DNA from: JBEIDK01 sp040383485
GTDB taxonomy: Bacteria > Bacteroidota > Bacteroidia > UBA4408
DNA: 47,406 nt
Assembly (NCBI GenBank): GCA_040383485.1
Contig: JBEIDK010000010.1
Coordinates: 1-47,406 of the forward strand
Reading direction: 5' to 3'
Part shown: positions 17,286 through 25,925 of the stretch, piece by piece
How the letters are laid out: every line of letters starts with the position of its first letter
How positions within the stretch are numbered: position 1 is the first letter of the stretch
Notes under the pieces: model-generated
Told to the model about the DNA's origin: nothing
The model's database searches: none
Seen by the model: the letters and a program-made list of their open reading frames with translations, nothing else
Program-made: the position numbers and the translations under genes

Positions 17286-17999
17286 ATGGTGTTGAATATT
17301 TATAAAAAAGTTTTAACATATTTGGGAGACCTTGAAAACTTAGCATTCCCAAATGTTTGTTCATGTTGTAGTAATGTACTCTTTACGAATGAAGAGTCTA
17401 TTTGTACTAGGTGTATAGTTTCATTGCCGATGTCATATTATTATGATAATTTAAATAATGATTTATTTAAATCTCTTTGGGGAAGAATAAATTTGGAGTT
17501 TGCTATTTCACAATACATATTCAAGAAAGGAAATAAAATTCAAAAGTTATTACATTCAATAAAATATGATAATAGGAAAGATGCTGCATTTATAATCGGA
17601 AAACTTATAGGTAAGGAGCTTAAAAATTATGATCCTTTTCACTCCGTTGATTATATTTTACCAGTGCCACTTCATCCTGCTAAGCAAGCAAAGAGAGGTT
17701 ATAATCAAAGTGGTTTTATTTGCGATGGTATTTCTTCAATTACAGGTGTGGCAACAAGAAATGATTTTCTTGTGAGGGTTGAAAATACAAATTCACAAAC
17801 TAAAAAAAACAGATATGAAAGATGGGAGAATATGGAATATGGCTTTAGTGTTAGAAATGCTGATTGTTTAATAGATAAGCATGTTTTAATTGTCGATGAC
17901 GTTATAACTACAGGTGCAACCTTAGAAGGTTGTTCTATAAAGTTATCCTCAATTAAAGGAATAAAAATTAGTGTAGCTTCCATAGCACATGCTATATAA
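17286..17999 (+). CDS. comF: ComF family phosphoribosyltransferase-like protein
   Basis: 237 aa. The N-terminal zinc-finger cysteines are C25/C28 (with C27 between) and C40/C43. The PRTase core follows, with KYDNRKDAA, the ILPVPLHPAKQAKRGYNQS segment and the PRPP-binding loop VLIVDDVITTGAT (200-212). ComF proteins assist DNA uptake or single-stranded DNA handling during natural transformation; the exact reaction is unknown. The start ATG at 17286 could also be shifted to the adjacent GTG. It converges on the GT2 gene with 5 bp between stops. Confidence 0.93.
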   Translation: MVLNIYKKVLTYLGDLENLAFPNVCSCCSNVLFTNEESICTRCIVSLPMSYYYDNLNNDLFKSLWGRINLEFAISQYIFKKGNKIQKLLHSIKYDNRKDAAFIIGKLIGKELKNYDPFHSVDYILPVPLHPAKQAKRGYNQSGFICDGISSITGVATRNDFLVRVENTNSQTKKNRYERWENMEYGFSVRNADCLIDKHVLIVDDVITTGATLEGCSIKLSSIKGIKISVASIAHAI

Positions 18000-18004
18000 A
18001 TTAA

Positions 18005-18718
18005 TTACCTATTAAAAATGTTGTATTTAAGAATGCAATAAATTGCTCTAAAGCCATCTTTCCAATTTATTTTTTTTCCTTCATCGTAAGTTCTTCCATA
18101 ATAGGAAATCCCAACTTCGTATATTCTAATTTTTTTAACCCTTGAAATTTTTGCTGTCACTTCCGGCTCAAAACCAAATCTATTTTCCTTTAAATCTATT
18201 GATTTAATTATATCTGCTTTAAATAATTTATAGCAGGTTTCCATATCAGTTAAATTTAAATTGGTAAGCATATTTGATAAAAAGGTTAGTAAGTTATTTC
18301 CTAATGTATGCCAAAAAAATAATATTCGGTGAGGATTTCCACCAATAAATCTTGAACCATAAACCACATCGGCAAAGCCTTCAATAACAGGTCTAAGGAG
18401 TAGATTAAATTCCATAGGATCATATTCTAAATCAGCATCCTGTATTACAATATAATCGCCGATAGCAACCTTTATACCTGTGTGTAATGCTGCACCTTTT
18501 CCTTTGTTTATTGAATGTTTAAAATATGAAATTTTTAAGTCTTTATTATTAAAAATATATTCTTGAATTGCTTCCTCAGTATTATCTGTTGAACAATCAT
18601 TTACAATGACAACTTCTTTTTCAAGTTTATTAATTAATTCTACTTCTTTAATTTTATTTAGAATTTCATGTATTGTATTGCCCTCATTATAGGCCGGAAT
18701 AACTATGGAAAGAATCAT
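18005..18718 (-). CDS. GT2 glycosyltransferase (polyprenyl-phosphate sugar synthase type)
   Basis: 237 aa. GT-A fold motifs: VIPAYNEGNTI at the N-terminus, VNDCSTDNT, the donor Asp cluster QDADLEYDP, GSRF and the acceptor-side segment ENRFGFEPEVTAKI. Length and motifs fit the DPM1-like group, which transfers a sugar to polyprenyl phosphate at the membrane. It is the last gene of a three-gene minus-strand run after the membrane protein and the phosphatidylserine decarboxylase (12-bp gap). Donor sugar unknown. Confidence 0.88.
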   Translation of the reverse strand: MILSIVIPAYNEGNTIHEILNKIKEVELINKLEKEVVIVNDCSTDNTEEAIQEYIFNNKDLKISYFKHSINKGKGAALHTGIKVAIGDYIVIQDADLEYDPMEFNLLLRPVIEGFADVVYGSRFIGGNPHRILFFWHTLGNNLLTFLSNMLTNLNLTDMETCYKLFKADIIKSIDLKENRFGFEPEVTAKISRVKKIRIYEVGISYYGRTYDEGKKINWKDGFRAIYCILKYNIFNR

Positions 18719-18730
18719 GTTTAAAAATAA

Positions 18731-19387
18731 TTATAATTCTGCAATTTTTGTAACCCCACCTTTAACAACTTCGTTTAGAACAACGTTAATTTTTGAATCT
18801 AATGGCAGAAACAAATCAACTCTTGAGCCGAACTTTATGAAACCAAACTCACTGGTTTGAATTGCATTATCACCTATTTGGCTATACATTACAATGCGCC
18901 TTGCTAATGCCCCAGCAATTTGTCTGAATAATACTTCATTTCCTTTTTGAGTTTTAATTGCAATTGTTGTACGCTCATTTTCAGTTGAAGATTTAGGATG
19001 CCAAGCTACTAAAAATTTACCTGGATGATATTTTGCATATGTTACAACACCAGCAATAGGATATCTATTAATATGAACATTAATTGGCGACATAAAAATA
19101 CTTAATTGTAAACATTCACATTTAAGATATTCTGTTTCAAATACTTTTTCAATTACAACAACTTTGCCATCAGCTGGAGCAATAATGGCATTTGGGTCTA
19201 TTACAAAATTGCGATTAGGGTTTCTAAAAAACTGTAGAATAACTATTAATAAGAAAATTGAAGTTGCATCAGCTAATGAAACAATCCAAAAATTATTATT
19301 AGAAATAAATTTAGTACTAAAATGCAATATAAGTCCGAAAACAATTACAATTACTAATGATGGGATACCTTCTTTATGGAATTTCAT
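18731..19387 (-). CDS. psd: Phosphatidylserine decarboxylase (short, membrane-anchored type)
   Basis: 218 aa. Two N-terminal membrane segments (about 9-28 and 33-52), then the core: FFRNPNR, APADGKVV, MSPINVHINRYP, KYHPGKFLVAWHPKSSTENERT and the self-cleavage site FIKFGSRVD. Cleavage between G187 and S188 would create the pyruvoyl cofactor on S188. This is the short archaetidylserine-decarboxylase-like class usual in Bacteroidota. It makes phosphatidylethanolamine. It is 10 bp downstream of the membrane protein gene, in one operon. Confidence 0.93.
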   Translation of the reverse strand: MKFHKEGIPSLVIVIVFGLILHFSTKFISNNNFWIVSLADATSIFLLIVILQFFRNPNRNFVIDPNAIIAPADGKVVVIEKVFETEYLKCECLQLSIFMSPINVHINRYPIAGVVTYAKYHPGKFLVAWHPKSSTENERTTIAIKTQKGNEVLFRQIAGALARRIVMYSQIGDNAIQTSEFGFIKFGSRVDLFLPLDSKINVVLNEVVKGGVTKIAEL

Positions 19388-19397
19388 TCTAAATATT

Positions 19398-20792
19398 TTA
19401 AACTTTTGATTTAAATTTATTTTCTCTATCTGACATATAAGTACCTTTTCTAACTGACTGCTTGTAAGGGTTAACTAATTTTTTTTCCTTATACTGAATA
19501 ATAAACATTGCTGCCATATAAAAAGGAACAGCTGGAATTTTGTACCTTACCAATGCCCCAAAATTTGCAGTTGTTAATCCTACAGAAAATGCAAAGAAAA
19601 GAGAAAAAATGAGTGAAAAGAAAATTATTGGTTCCCCAGAAATTATTTTATAAAACTGTCTAGTTCCAGCTTTATAAAGAGTACTCAATAAAAGATACAA
19701 CATATAACTATTTTCAACAGCCGCAATAAGCATTACAACATTCTTCACATCTAGCACAGTAGGCCTATATAGTCCAGCAAAAACTGCTACAGGAAACTTC
19801 TTAAGCACACCTCCTATTGAAGCGTCAAATTCTCCGATATCAAAGGAGTTTCCTTTATTGTATTCTTGCTTTAAGTCTTTTTGAGTAGCAGATGCTTTAT
19901 TAAGAATATTGTCAACCGATGAATATTGCCCAAGTCCACTACTTATCTGACGAAACCCGAAAGAAAACAAACCTATACTTAATAATAAAATAACTGGTCC
20001 AATTAATAACTTTAGTGTTGAACTAGTTATTTTTTTTATTCTTTCAAAAGAAATCCACAAAATTGCACCAGGCACAAGCCCTAAAAATATATAGGGCTTG
20101 ATTTTTAAAATTAATGATGCTGCAAAAAAGCCAATTATAAATGCAGAAGTTCTGTTTTTCTTTAAAATAAAAAATTGATGGAATGAATAAGTTACAATAC
20201 CTGCAGCTGATAAGGTATAAGTATCTTTTAATATTCCCGAGCCCCAAAACAAAACTGACGGCATAAATAAAATCGCTATTGAAATATTTTTACTACGCTC
20301 TGGAAAATAGTAAATAAAAACTTTATAAAGTTGCCAAATACCATAATATGCTGTTGCCGCCAATAATATAGTTGTCAAAACATAACATCTAAGTCCAATG
20401 AATGTAAATAATGTTGTAAACCTTACCACTTGCCATGATTGAATATCTCTAACGAATTCTGGATATCCAGTAATCGAATCAAAATTACCGTATTCGAACA
20501 ATATCTCACCTCCAAAAATAATTCGCCAAAATGAATCGCTATGCCTAAAGAATAATTTATTTAAACAAACAGAACTTTGAAAATATTGAGTAGTATCGCC
20601 ACCACGATAATAATATACATATATAAAACAAAGCATAACACCTCCTAACATTTTTGCTAACATTCCATTAGCAAAGTATTTATAATGGGGCTCTAGTTTT
20701 TGTTTGCTTATGGCGTAGCGTTTTGCTAATAGATATAAAATAAATATATAAATGGGGGAAAGAACAAAATCCCAAACCTCAAGTAACTTCAT
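19398..20792 (-). CDS. Polytopic membrane protein, unassigned
   Basis: 464 aa with about ten predicted membrane segments. It has the YYYRGGDTTQYF motif after the second segment, LFMPSVLFWGSGILKDTYT in the middle and a short basic cytoplasmic tail (KEKKLVNPYKQSVRKG). Topology and the GGDT loop resemble Bacteroidota membrane proteins linked to polysaccharide or cell-surface glycan genes, but I do not recognise a named family. Leading an operon with psd and a GT2 enzyme suggests a role in envelope lipids or glycans; this is inference. An exact TATATTTG element lies upstream. Confidence 0.7.
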   Translation of the reverse strand: MKLLEVWDFVLSPIYIFILYLLAKRYAISKQKLEPHYKYFANGMLAKMLGGVMLCFIYVYYYRGGDTTQYFQSSVCLNKLFFRHSDSFWRIIFGGEILFEYGNFDSITGYPEFVRDIQSWQVVRFTTLFTFIGLRCYVLTTILLAATAYYGIWQLYKVFIYYFPERSKNISIAILFMPSVLFWGSGILKDTYTLSAAGIVTYSFHQFFILKKNRTSAFIIGFFAASLILKIKPYIFLGLVPGAILWISFERIKKITSSTLKLLIGPVILLLSIGLFSFGFRQISSGLGQYSSVDNILNKASATQKDLKQEYNKGNSFDIGEFDASIGGVLKKFPVAVFAGLYRPTVLDVKNVVMLIAAVENSYMLYLLLSTLYKAGTRQFYKIISGEPIIFFSLIFSLFFAFSVGLTTANFGALVRYKIPAVPFYMAAMFIIQYKEKKLVNPYKQSVRKGTYMSDRENKFKSKV

Positions 20793-20824
20793 ATTTGGGA
20801 TATTATTTTAAAAGCTTCATTTTA

Positions 20825-20832
20825 CAAATATA
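20825..20832 (-). promoter_or_regulatory. Putative -7 promoter element of the membrane protein-psd-GT2 operon
   Basis: Minus strand TATATTTG, an exact TAnnTTTG match, 32 nt upstream of the ATG at 20792. Confidence 0.45.
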
Positions 20833-20933
20833 TATTTACTACAGTTAAAACCTATATTCTTTTAACAGAAGAAGTTTAAGGTCTCTACTTTAGTAGTTAG
20901 TCAATTCATTTTTTATGAGGGCTTATAATACTT

Positions 20934-21767
20934 TTATGCTCTAGGCATGAATGTTTTTAAATCCTTTACTCTAGTTTCATCGTTAGGATGAGTACTTAAT
21001 ATATGTGGTTGTTAAGTATTGCTATTTGTAACCAGCCGCCCAAAAAAAATGAATTGCTTCATTTTCATGGGCTATACTATAGAATTCCTAGTTTAGAGCC
21101 AATACCATAACTTTGATTAAACCCAGATTACGCGTTAGAGGTTCGTAGTGAAGCGCCAAAGCTCAATAAAATATGAACTTTTACGAATAAATCATATTGA
21201 TTATATGATGCATGAGTAAAAGTTGTTTACTTCATATTTTGAAGGGGTTTTGCGTTGTAATAGAATTTCTAATGCGTATTCTGGGTTAAATATATTTTGA
21301 GTTTCTTGGGATTAATTTGCCATTGCTACTTGCAAGCCAAACCCTCCCATCTGAATAAGTAAACCTTTACTCATCCTTTCATTACCTTGTCTTGCAATTG
21401 CATGCGCTATTTCATGACCCATAACTACTGCCATAGGATTTTCATTTTTAGTTATCAATATTATATAACTATGTACAACTACCTTTCCACCAAGCATGCA
21501 GCAAGCATTTACTGAGCCATTAATTAATTGAAACTGCCATTTAAAGCTTTTTGCTCGTTGGGTTTTTTTTTTCTGCTTCACATCTAACACAAATGCACTG
21601 GCTATTTTTGTCCAACTCGGTGAACCAATTGAGCGTCAGAATTAATTGAAGCTAACGGAGGAGTTTTTGCATGCATTTAGAGGTAATCACAATATAAAAT
21701 ACTTATTAAAAAAGTCTACGGTAATTAGTGTAATTGTCTTCTTCCTGATATTTGAACTTTTGAACAT
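20934..21767 (-). pseudogene. Decayed M48 family metallopeptidase gene, split by a MITE-like element
   Basis: Reading the minus strand, M48 pieces appear in order but not in one frame. An ATG at 21767 opens a signal-like start (MFKSSNIRKKTITLITV), followed by lost sequence. Next come PPLASINSDAQLVHRVG, then TKIASAF after a one-base deletion, then the long piece 21314-21596 with the zinc motif HEIAH (family HExxH) and NERMSKGLLIQMGGFGLQVAMAN, ended by a TAA where the family has a residue. After the stop SQETQNIF reads on into the inserted element; beyond it NQSYGIGSKLGIL, HENEA, WAAGY, and finally HILSTHPNDETRVKDLKTF, the family C-terminus. The lesions are a nonsense codon, a frameshift, internal deletions and the insertion. 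In life the product would have been a secreted zinc protease of about 270 aa. Confidence 0.9.
21121..21286. mobile_element. 166-bp MITE-like element inserted in the M48 pseudogene
   Basis: The ends are imperfect inverted repeats: ACCCAGATTACGCGTTAGAG on the left and, read inward on the other strand, ACCCAGAATACGCATTAGAA on the right (17 of 20 match). The arms continue as a looser inverted repeat (AAAATATGAA, TTTTAC and CATATGAT-like blocks) to a centre near 21205. The flanks 21118-21120 and 21287-21289 are both TAA, a 3-bp target duplication. Removing the element and one TAA rejoins the M48 frame as ...QNIFNQSYGIG.... There is no room for a transposase, so it would have moved in trans. The ACC ends recall the IS982 family from memory, but this is not established. 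Confidence 0.85.
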
Positions 21768-21823
21768 CTTACAAATTATAATAAACTTATTATCATTAGT
21801 AAAAAATAATTTATAAAAAGTAC

Positions 21824-22312
21824 CTATTTAAAATTTGTGAATTGTATTGGTATATCAAAATTAGCAACCCTCAATGAAGTCATTATTTCCTGTAAATCGT
21901 CAATCTTTTTTGATGTTACCCTTACCTGTTCATCCATAGACTGAACGTCAACTTTAATTTTTGAGTCCTTTATGTGTTTTATAATTTTTTTCGAACTTTC
22001 TTTATCTATTCCCTCTTTAATTTTAATGTCTTTTTTAACCATATTACCACTTGCAAAATGCTGTTTACCAAAGTCCAGTGATAAAGGGTCAAGCTTCTGT
22101 TTAATCATTCTCGAACGAAGCACATCTTCAACAGCCTCCAACCTCATCTCATTTTCAGTAGTTATTGTAAGCAATAATGCTTTTTTATCAAAATCAATCT
22201 GAGTTTTAGAATCTCTAAAATCATAACGTGTTATAATTTCTTTTCGGGTAACATTTATAACATTATCAAGAGTTTGGTGGTCTACTTTACTTACAATATC
22301 AAATGAAGCCAT
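21824..22312 (-). CDS. yajQ: YajQ family nucleotide-binding protein
   Basis: 162 aa, normal length. Two RNP-like ferredoxin-fold halves are visible: MASFDIVSKVDHQTLDNVIN ... TRYDFRDSK and KVDVQSMDEQVRVTSKKIDDLQ ... FDIPIQFTNF at the C-terminus. YajQ proteins bind nucleotides and RNA, and in Xanthomonas a homologue is a cyclic di-GMP effector. An exact TAATTTTG element lies 14 nt upstream. Between this gene and the M48 pseudogene (21768-21823) there is only AT-rich spacer. Confidence 0.93.
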   Translation of the reverse strand: MASFDIVSKVDHQTLDNVINVTRKEIITRYDFRDSKTQIDFDKKALLLTITTENEMRLEAVEDVLRSRMIKQKLDPLSLDFGKQHFASGNMVKKDIKIKEGIDKESSKKIIKHIKDSKIKVDVQSMDEQVRVTSKKIDDLQEIMTSLRVANFDIPIQFTNFK

Positions 22313-22326
22313 AATATTTTTTGAAA

Positions 22327-22334
22327 CAAAATTA
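22327..22334 (-). promoter_or_regulatory. Putative -7 promoter element of yajQ
   Basis: Minus strand TAATTTTG, exact TAnnTTTG match, 14 nt upstream of the ATG at 22312. Confidence 0.42.
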
Positions 22335-22440
22335 TCTAATTAATAATTAAAATAGAACATGAATTCAAATTTTTAATTTTAGACTAAGAAGTCCAAATAG
22401 ATTTTTTACTTTGTAAAAGTTATTAATTTAGAACAATTAA

Positions 22441-23529
22441 GTGAAAATATTTATATTAATAGGCACAAGGCCTAACTTTATTAAAGTTACACAATTTAAA
22501 AAAATTGCCTCGGAAAGTTATCCAACAATAGAGCTGAAAATCATACATACTGGTCAACATTATGATGAAAGGATGGCTGATGTTTTTTTTCGACAATTTA
22601 ATTTATTACCCGATTATTTTTTAAACATTAGTCAAGCTACTGCAAATTCACAAATTGCGGAAATAATGACTAAATTGGAAATATTAATTGATGAAATTGG
22701 CAAACCTAATTGGTTGTTGGTACCTGGAGATGTTAATTCTACTCTTGCAGGAGCAATATTTGCAAATAAAATGGGTATTAAGCTTGCACATATAGAAGCG
22801 GGATTAAGAAGTTTTGATAGAACAATGCCTGAGGAATTTAATAGACTAATTACCGATGAAGTTAGTGATATGTTTTTTGTAACTGAACCAAGTGGAACTA
22901 AACATTTATTAAAAGAGGGAAAGCCTAAAGAAAAAATAATTGAGGTTGGAAATACAATGATTGATACAATGATTGCTTTTGAAGATGAAATTAATAAAAG
23001 CAATATACTTTCAGAATTGAAAATTCATGACCAAAAATTTGTTTTAATGACAATGCATAGACCTGCCACAGTTGATAGCAAATCAGAGTTAATTAAATTA
23101 GTTGAATTAATTAGTTTTTTAACCAAACATTTTAAAATTGTATTCCCTATACATCCACGTACTATTAAGAATGCAAAAGAATTTGGAATATATCATCAAT
23201 TTGAAAGTAATAAAAACTTAATATTTACTGACCCGTTAGATTATTTTTCATTTCAAAAATTAATAAAAGAATGTTGTTTTATTTTAACCGACAGTGGAGG
23301 AATACAAGAAGAGTCAACCTTTAGACAAAAACCTTGTTTAACGCTAAGGCCAAATACAGAAAGGCCAATCACAGTAGAAATTGGTTCTAATACTTTATTA
23401 CCATTTGATTTAGACGTTTTAAAATCATACATGAATTTAATTATGGATGGTAAATACAAAAAAGGAAACGTTCCTGACTTATGGGATGGAAATGCAACAT
23501 ACAGAATTATGAATGCCCTAATGCAATAA
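22441..23529 (+). CDS. wecB: UDP-N-acetylglucosamine 2-epimerase (non-hydrolysing)
   Basis: 362 aa from a GTG at 22441 that begins the family N-terminus (KIFILIGTRPNFIK). The enzyme interconverts UDP-GlcNAc and UDP-ManNAc for cell-surface glycans. Visible motifs: HTGQHYDERM, VPGDVNSTLAGA, HIEAGLRSFDRTMPEEFNR, the GNTMID loop, MHRPATVD and the C-terminal UDP-binding DSGGIQEES. Length is typical. It converges on the methyltransferase gene with 2 bp between stops. Neighbouring sugar-lipid genes fit an O-antigen or surface polysaccharide role. Confidence 0.94.
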   Translation: MKIFILIGTRPNFIKVTQFKKIASESYPTIELKIIHTGQHYDERMADVFFRQFNLLPDYFLNISQATANSQIAEIMTKLEILIDEIGKPNWLLVPGDVNSTLAGAIFANKMGIKLAHIEAGLRSFDRTMPEEFNRLITDEVSDMFFVTEPSGTKHLLKEGKPKEKIIEVGNTMIDTMIAFEDEINKSNILSELKIHDQKFVLMTMHRPATVDSKSELIKLVELISFLTKHFKIVFPIHPRTIKNAKEFGIYHQFESNKNLIFTDPLDYFSFQKLIKECCFILTDSGGIQEESTFRQKPCLTLRPNTERPITVEIGSNTLLPFDLDVLKSYMNLIMDGKYKKGNVPDLWDGNATYRIMNALMQ

Positions 23530-23531
23530 AT

Positions 23532-24608
23532 CTATTCAATATCGGCTTTTTTTACTCCTATAATTATAATAAATGGAGAAAGAAAAATTGAAAATAATTT
23601 TAATGAATTTATTAAACGATTTAGACTTGGAGTAATTAAGTTAAGAATTTTAAGTTTATAATTAGTATTGTAAAATCCAGGTATTACTTGGAACTTAAAT
23701 CCATTTTTTTCAAGTATATTTTTATAAATATTAAGTGATAAAAGATTTTCACTTCTATTTCCAGTGATTGGGTCGCATGTATTTCTTGAATCTTTTGGCA
23801 GCAATCTATAATTATCATGATAATTTTCTTTGCCAATAAAATCAATAATATCCTCTTTTTTTAACCCTCTAGTTGATTTTGATAATTGCACTATTTCATC
23901 TTCAACTAAATTCGGAAATGCGTCTTTAATTATTTGTTTTCTGATTTCAAAAAATGATTTTGTTGAATCACGTTCCTTTTTATACTTTCCTTTATTACCA
24001 AAAAGTTCTACCCTTTTTTGAATTTTCCTTGTATATAAATTAACTAATGGATTCTTAATATTTGCTGTTGTAGCAAAACAAACAACAAGCGCTTTTCTTG
24101 AAACTTTACTTATATCTGCAAAGTACTTTTCGAGGTTGTATATATGTTCTATAACATTTCTGGAAACAACAATGTCACAATCAAGTTTTTTATTCGCAAA
24201 ATAATTAATTAACTCCTCCGAGTCCGCACATACATAGTCATTCGCTTTAAAACCTAATTCTTCGGCTACTATTAAGGCGTCATTACAGCTTAAATCGTAA
24301 ATATCGTTATAAATTACAGTATTTATTCCAATGGCCTTTGCTAACAATGATAAGGATCCTGTTCCTCCTCCATTATCCATTAAAACTATATCTTTTATTT
24401 CTTTTTTAGATTTAATTATCGCATTAAAGAGTATGAAAGCGTTAGATTTCATAATATAACTAAGCTTACGTAAATTATCTATCCAATACAACTTGCTATA
24501 TTCTGAAATATTTAAAGAACTAAAATTGAGGTGTAAAATTTTTTCCTCTAACATTTTAGCTTTTTCTGAGATAATTAATTCGAGAGATTTATATGTTTCC
24601 AAATCCAA
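23532..24608 (-). CDS. Class I SAM-dependent methyltransferase with C-terminal membrane anchor
   Basis: 358 aa from a TTG at 24608; the start is uncertain because no ATG lies near the frame's beginning. SAM motif I is VLMDNGGGTGSLSLLA (about 76-90); the acidic ribose contact lies in VIYNDIYD, and post-motif SRNVIEHIYNLEKYF resembles UbiG/methyltransferase-11 proteins. Residues about 250-310 contain a region with DSRNTCDPITGNRSENLLS. The last 25 residues are hydrophobic (LFSIFLSPFIIIIGVKK) and probably anchor it to the membrane. The substrate is unknown; adjacency to wecB suggests a glycan, by inference only. Confidence 0.78.
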   Translation of the reverse strand: MDLETYKSLELIISEKAKMLEEKILHLNFSSLNISEYSKLYWIDNLRKLSYIMKSNAFILFNAIIKSKKEIKDIVLMDNGGGTGSLSLLAKAIGINTVIYNDIYDLSCNDALIVAEELGFKANDYVCADSEELINYFANKKLDCDIVVSRNVIEHIYNLEKYFADISKVSRKALVVCFATTANIKNPLVNLYTRKIQKRVELFGNKGKYKKERDSTKSFFEIRKQIIKDAFPNLVEDEIVQLSKSTRGLKKEDIIDFIGKENYHDNYRLLPKDSRNTCDPITGNRSENLLSLNIYKNILEKNGFKFQVIPGFYNTNYKLKILNLITPSLNRLINSLKLFSIFLSPFIIIIGVKKADIE

Positions 24609-24719
24609 TAAAATATTTGCGAATAACTGAATTTAGTGCATAATAATTAAATCTATTTAATTATTTTAATTAAAATTTAAAACCTTTTGCATTCTGTTCT
24701 TAATAGCAACTACAAAAAT

Positions 24720-25254
24720 ATGATAGTATTAAAATTGGTGGGCATATCATTATTAAGCGCCAAGAGAATTATTATAGTATCTAAAATTTTAAAAAATATC
24801 TAAAAGTACAATACGAATTTAGTGGTTGTTTGTTTTGATTTTTGTGGCTTAACTGATGAGTTAATTAAGTTGATTAATTACGCATGTTACAAAAGTTCAA
24901 CGAAGTGCGAAATAGACATTATTCGACTATATCTGAGCTTAAATTGATGAAGAAATAAGTTTAAATTTATTTATTGCTGAAAAGTTTCGTGAGTTAGAAA
25001 AAACTCTTGAAGTTGTTTTTATTAATGCGTGAATTATCCATTAGAACGCTTGATTTTATAATTTTTCATGGAGAAATTCTTTCGTCAATCATAATTGCAA
25101 GTAATTTTATAAAATATAATTAAAATCGAACTTTTTAGATGCTAGAACTATAATTAAAACAGATGAAAATTTTGGGGCTGCCAAGGTTAACTTTAGTGTT
25201 TCAAATAAATTAATTAGAAAACATATTGATGTCTCAATTAGGTATTTTGTTTAA
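24720..25254 (+). pseudogene. Decayed 5' fragment of an aspartate kinase gene (lysC/thrA type)
   Basis: Most of the 715-bp stretch between the methyltransferase and SOUL genes is this remnant. From the ATG at 24720 it reads MIVLKLVGISLLSAKRIIIV, matching the aspartokinase start KFGGTSxxSAxRI, but stops at a TAA at codon 28 (24801). It then continues as LVVVCFDFCGLTDELIKLIN. After a frame change comes FNEVRNRHYSTISELK (from 24896), then IDEEISLNLFIAEKFRELEK in the third frame. Further on are HGEILSSIIIASNFIKYN (25067) and DARTIIKTDENFGAAKVNF (25138), all aspartokinase segments in the right order. It ends near 25254, so the rest of the kinase and any fused homoserine dehydrogenase are missing. 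Upstream 24609-24719 shows nothing recognisable. Confidence 0.9.
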
Positions 25255-25323
25255 ACTTCTAGAATATTTTTTTGTTTCTTGTTATCATTAAACTCTTCTT
25301 AAACTAAATTATTAGACACTTTT

Positions 25324-25920
25324 ATGAAAACTTTACTTATAACATTAATTATTATAGCAGTATTATTTATATTTTTTCAAACATATATTACTATGTCTAC
25401 AAATAAAACTGAATCGCAAAAATATGAGGTTATTAAATCTGACAATGACTTTGAAATACGTCTTTATCCTGCGGTTACCATGGCAAGTATAGAATCAAAT
25501 GCTAAATCATATAAAGAATTAGGGAGCAGTGGTTTCAGAAAATTAGCCGGTTATATTTTTGGCGGTAATCAAAGTAACAAGCAAATATCCATGACTACGC
25601 CTGTGCATATGAATATAAGCGATGAAAGCTCTACAATGAGTTTTGTGATGCCATCGGAATATAACAAGGATAACTTACCGAAACCAAATGATATCGGGGT
25701 AAATATTATCACTGCACCCGAAGAATATGTTGCTGCAATAAAATTTGATGGTTTTGCTAGTGATAAAGACATTCAGTATTATTCATCTAAATTAGCTTTT
25801 GCCTTATCAGAAAGGAATATACAATACCATGGGCATTTTAGATTTTTAGGTTACAATCCTCCATATCAATTTGTTGGACGCAGAAATGAAGTTATTGTTA
25901 CAATTGAAAAACCACATTAA
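25324..25920 (+). CDS. SOUL family haem-binding protein
   Basis: 198 aa. One N-terminal membrane helix (residues about 3-22), then the SOUL/HEBP domain: YEVIKSDNDFEIRLYPAVTMASI, the FRKLAGYIFGGN segment, ISMTTPVHM, MSFVMPSEY, and the C-terminal FLGYNPPYQFVGRRNEVIV. SOUL proteins bind haem or tetrapyrroles; the physiological role in bacteria is unclear. The membrane helix would hold the domain on one face of the membrane. It lies 69 bp after the aspartokinase remnant and converges with dusB, with 5 bp between stops. Confidence 0.92.
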   Translation: MKTLLITLIIIAVLFIFFQTYITMSTNKTESQKYEVIKSDNDFEIRLYPAVTMASIESNAKSYKELGSSGFRKLAGYIFGGNQSNKQISMTTPVHMNISDESSTMSFVMPSEYNKDNLPKPNDIGVNIITAPEEYVAAIKFDGFASDKDIQYYSSKLAFALSERNIQYHGHFRFLGYNPPYQFVGRRNEVIVTIEKPH

Positions 25921-25925
25921 GTTTT

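Noticed and set aside
21312..21590. A small 92-codon M48-like gene
   Set aside because: It starts in mid-domain, ends at a nonsense codon, and M48 sequence continues on both sides in other frames; treated as part of the pseudogene.
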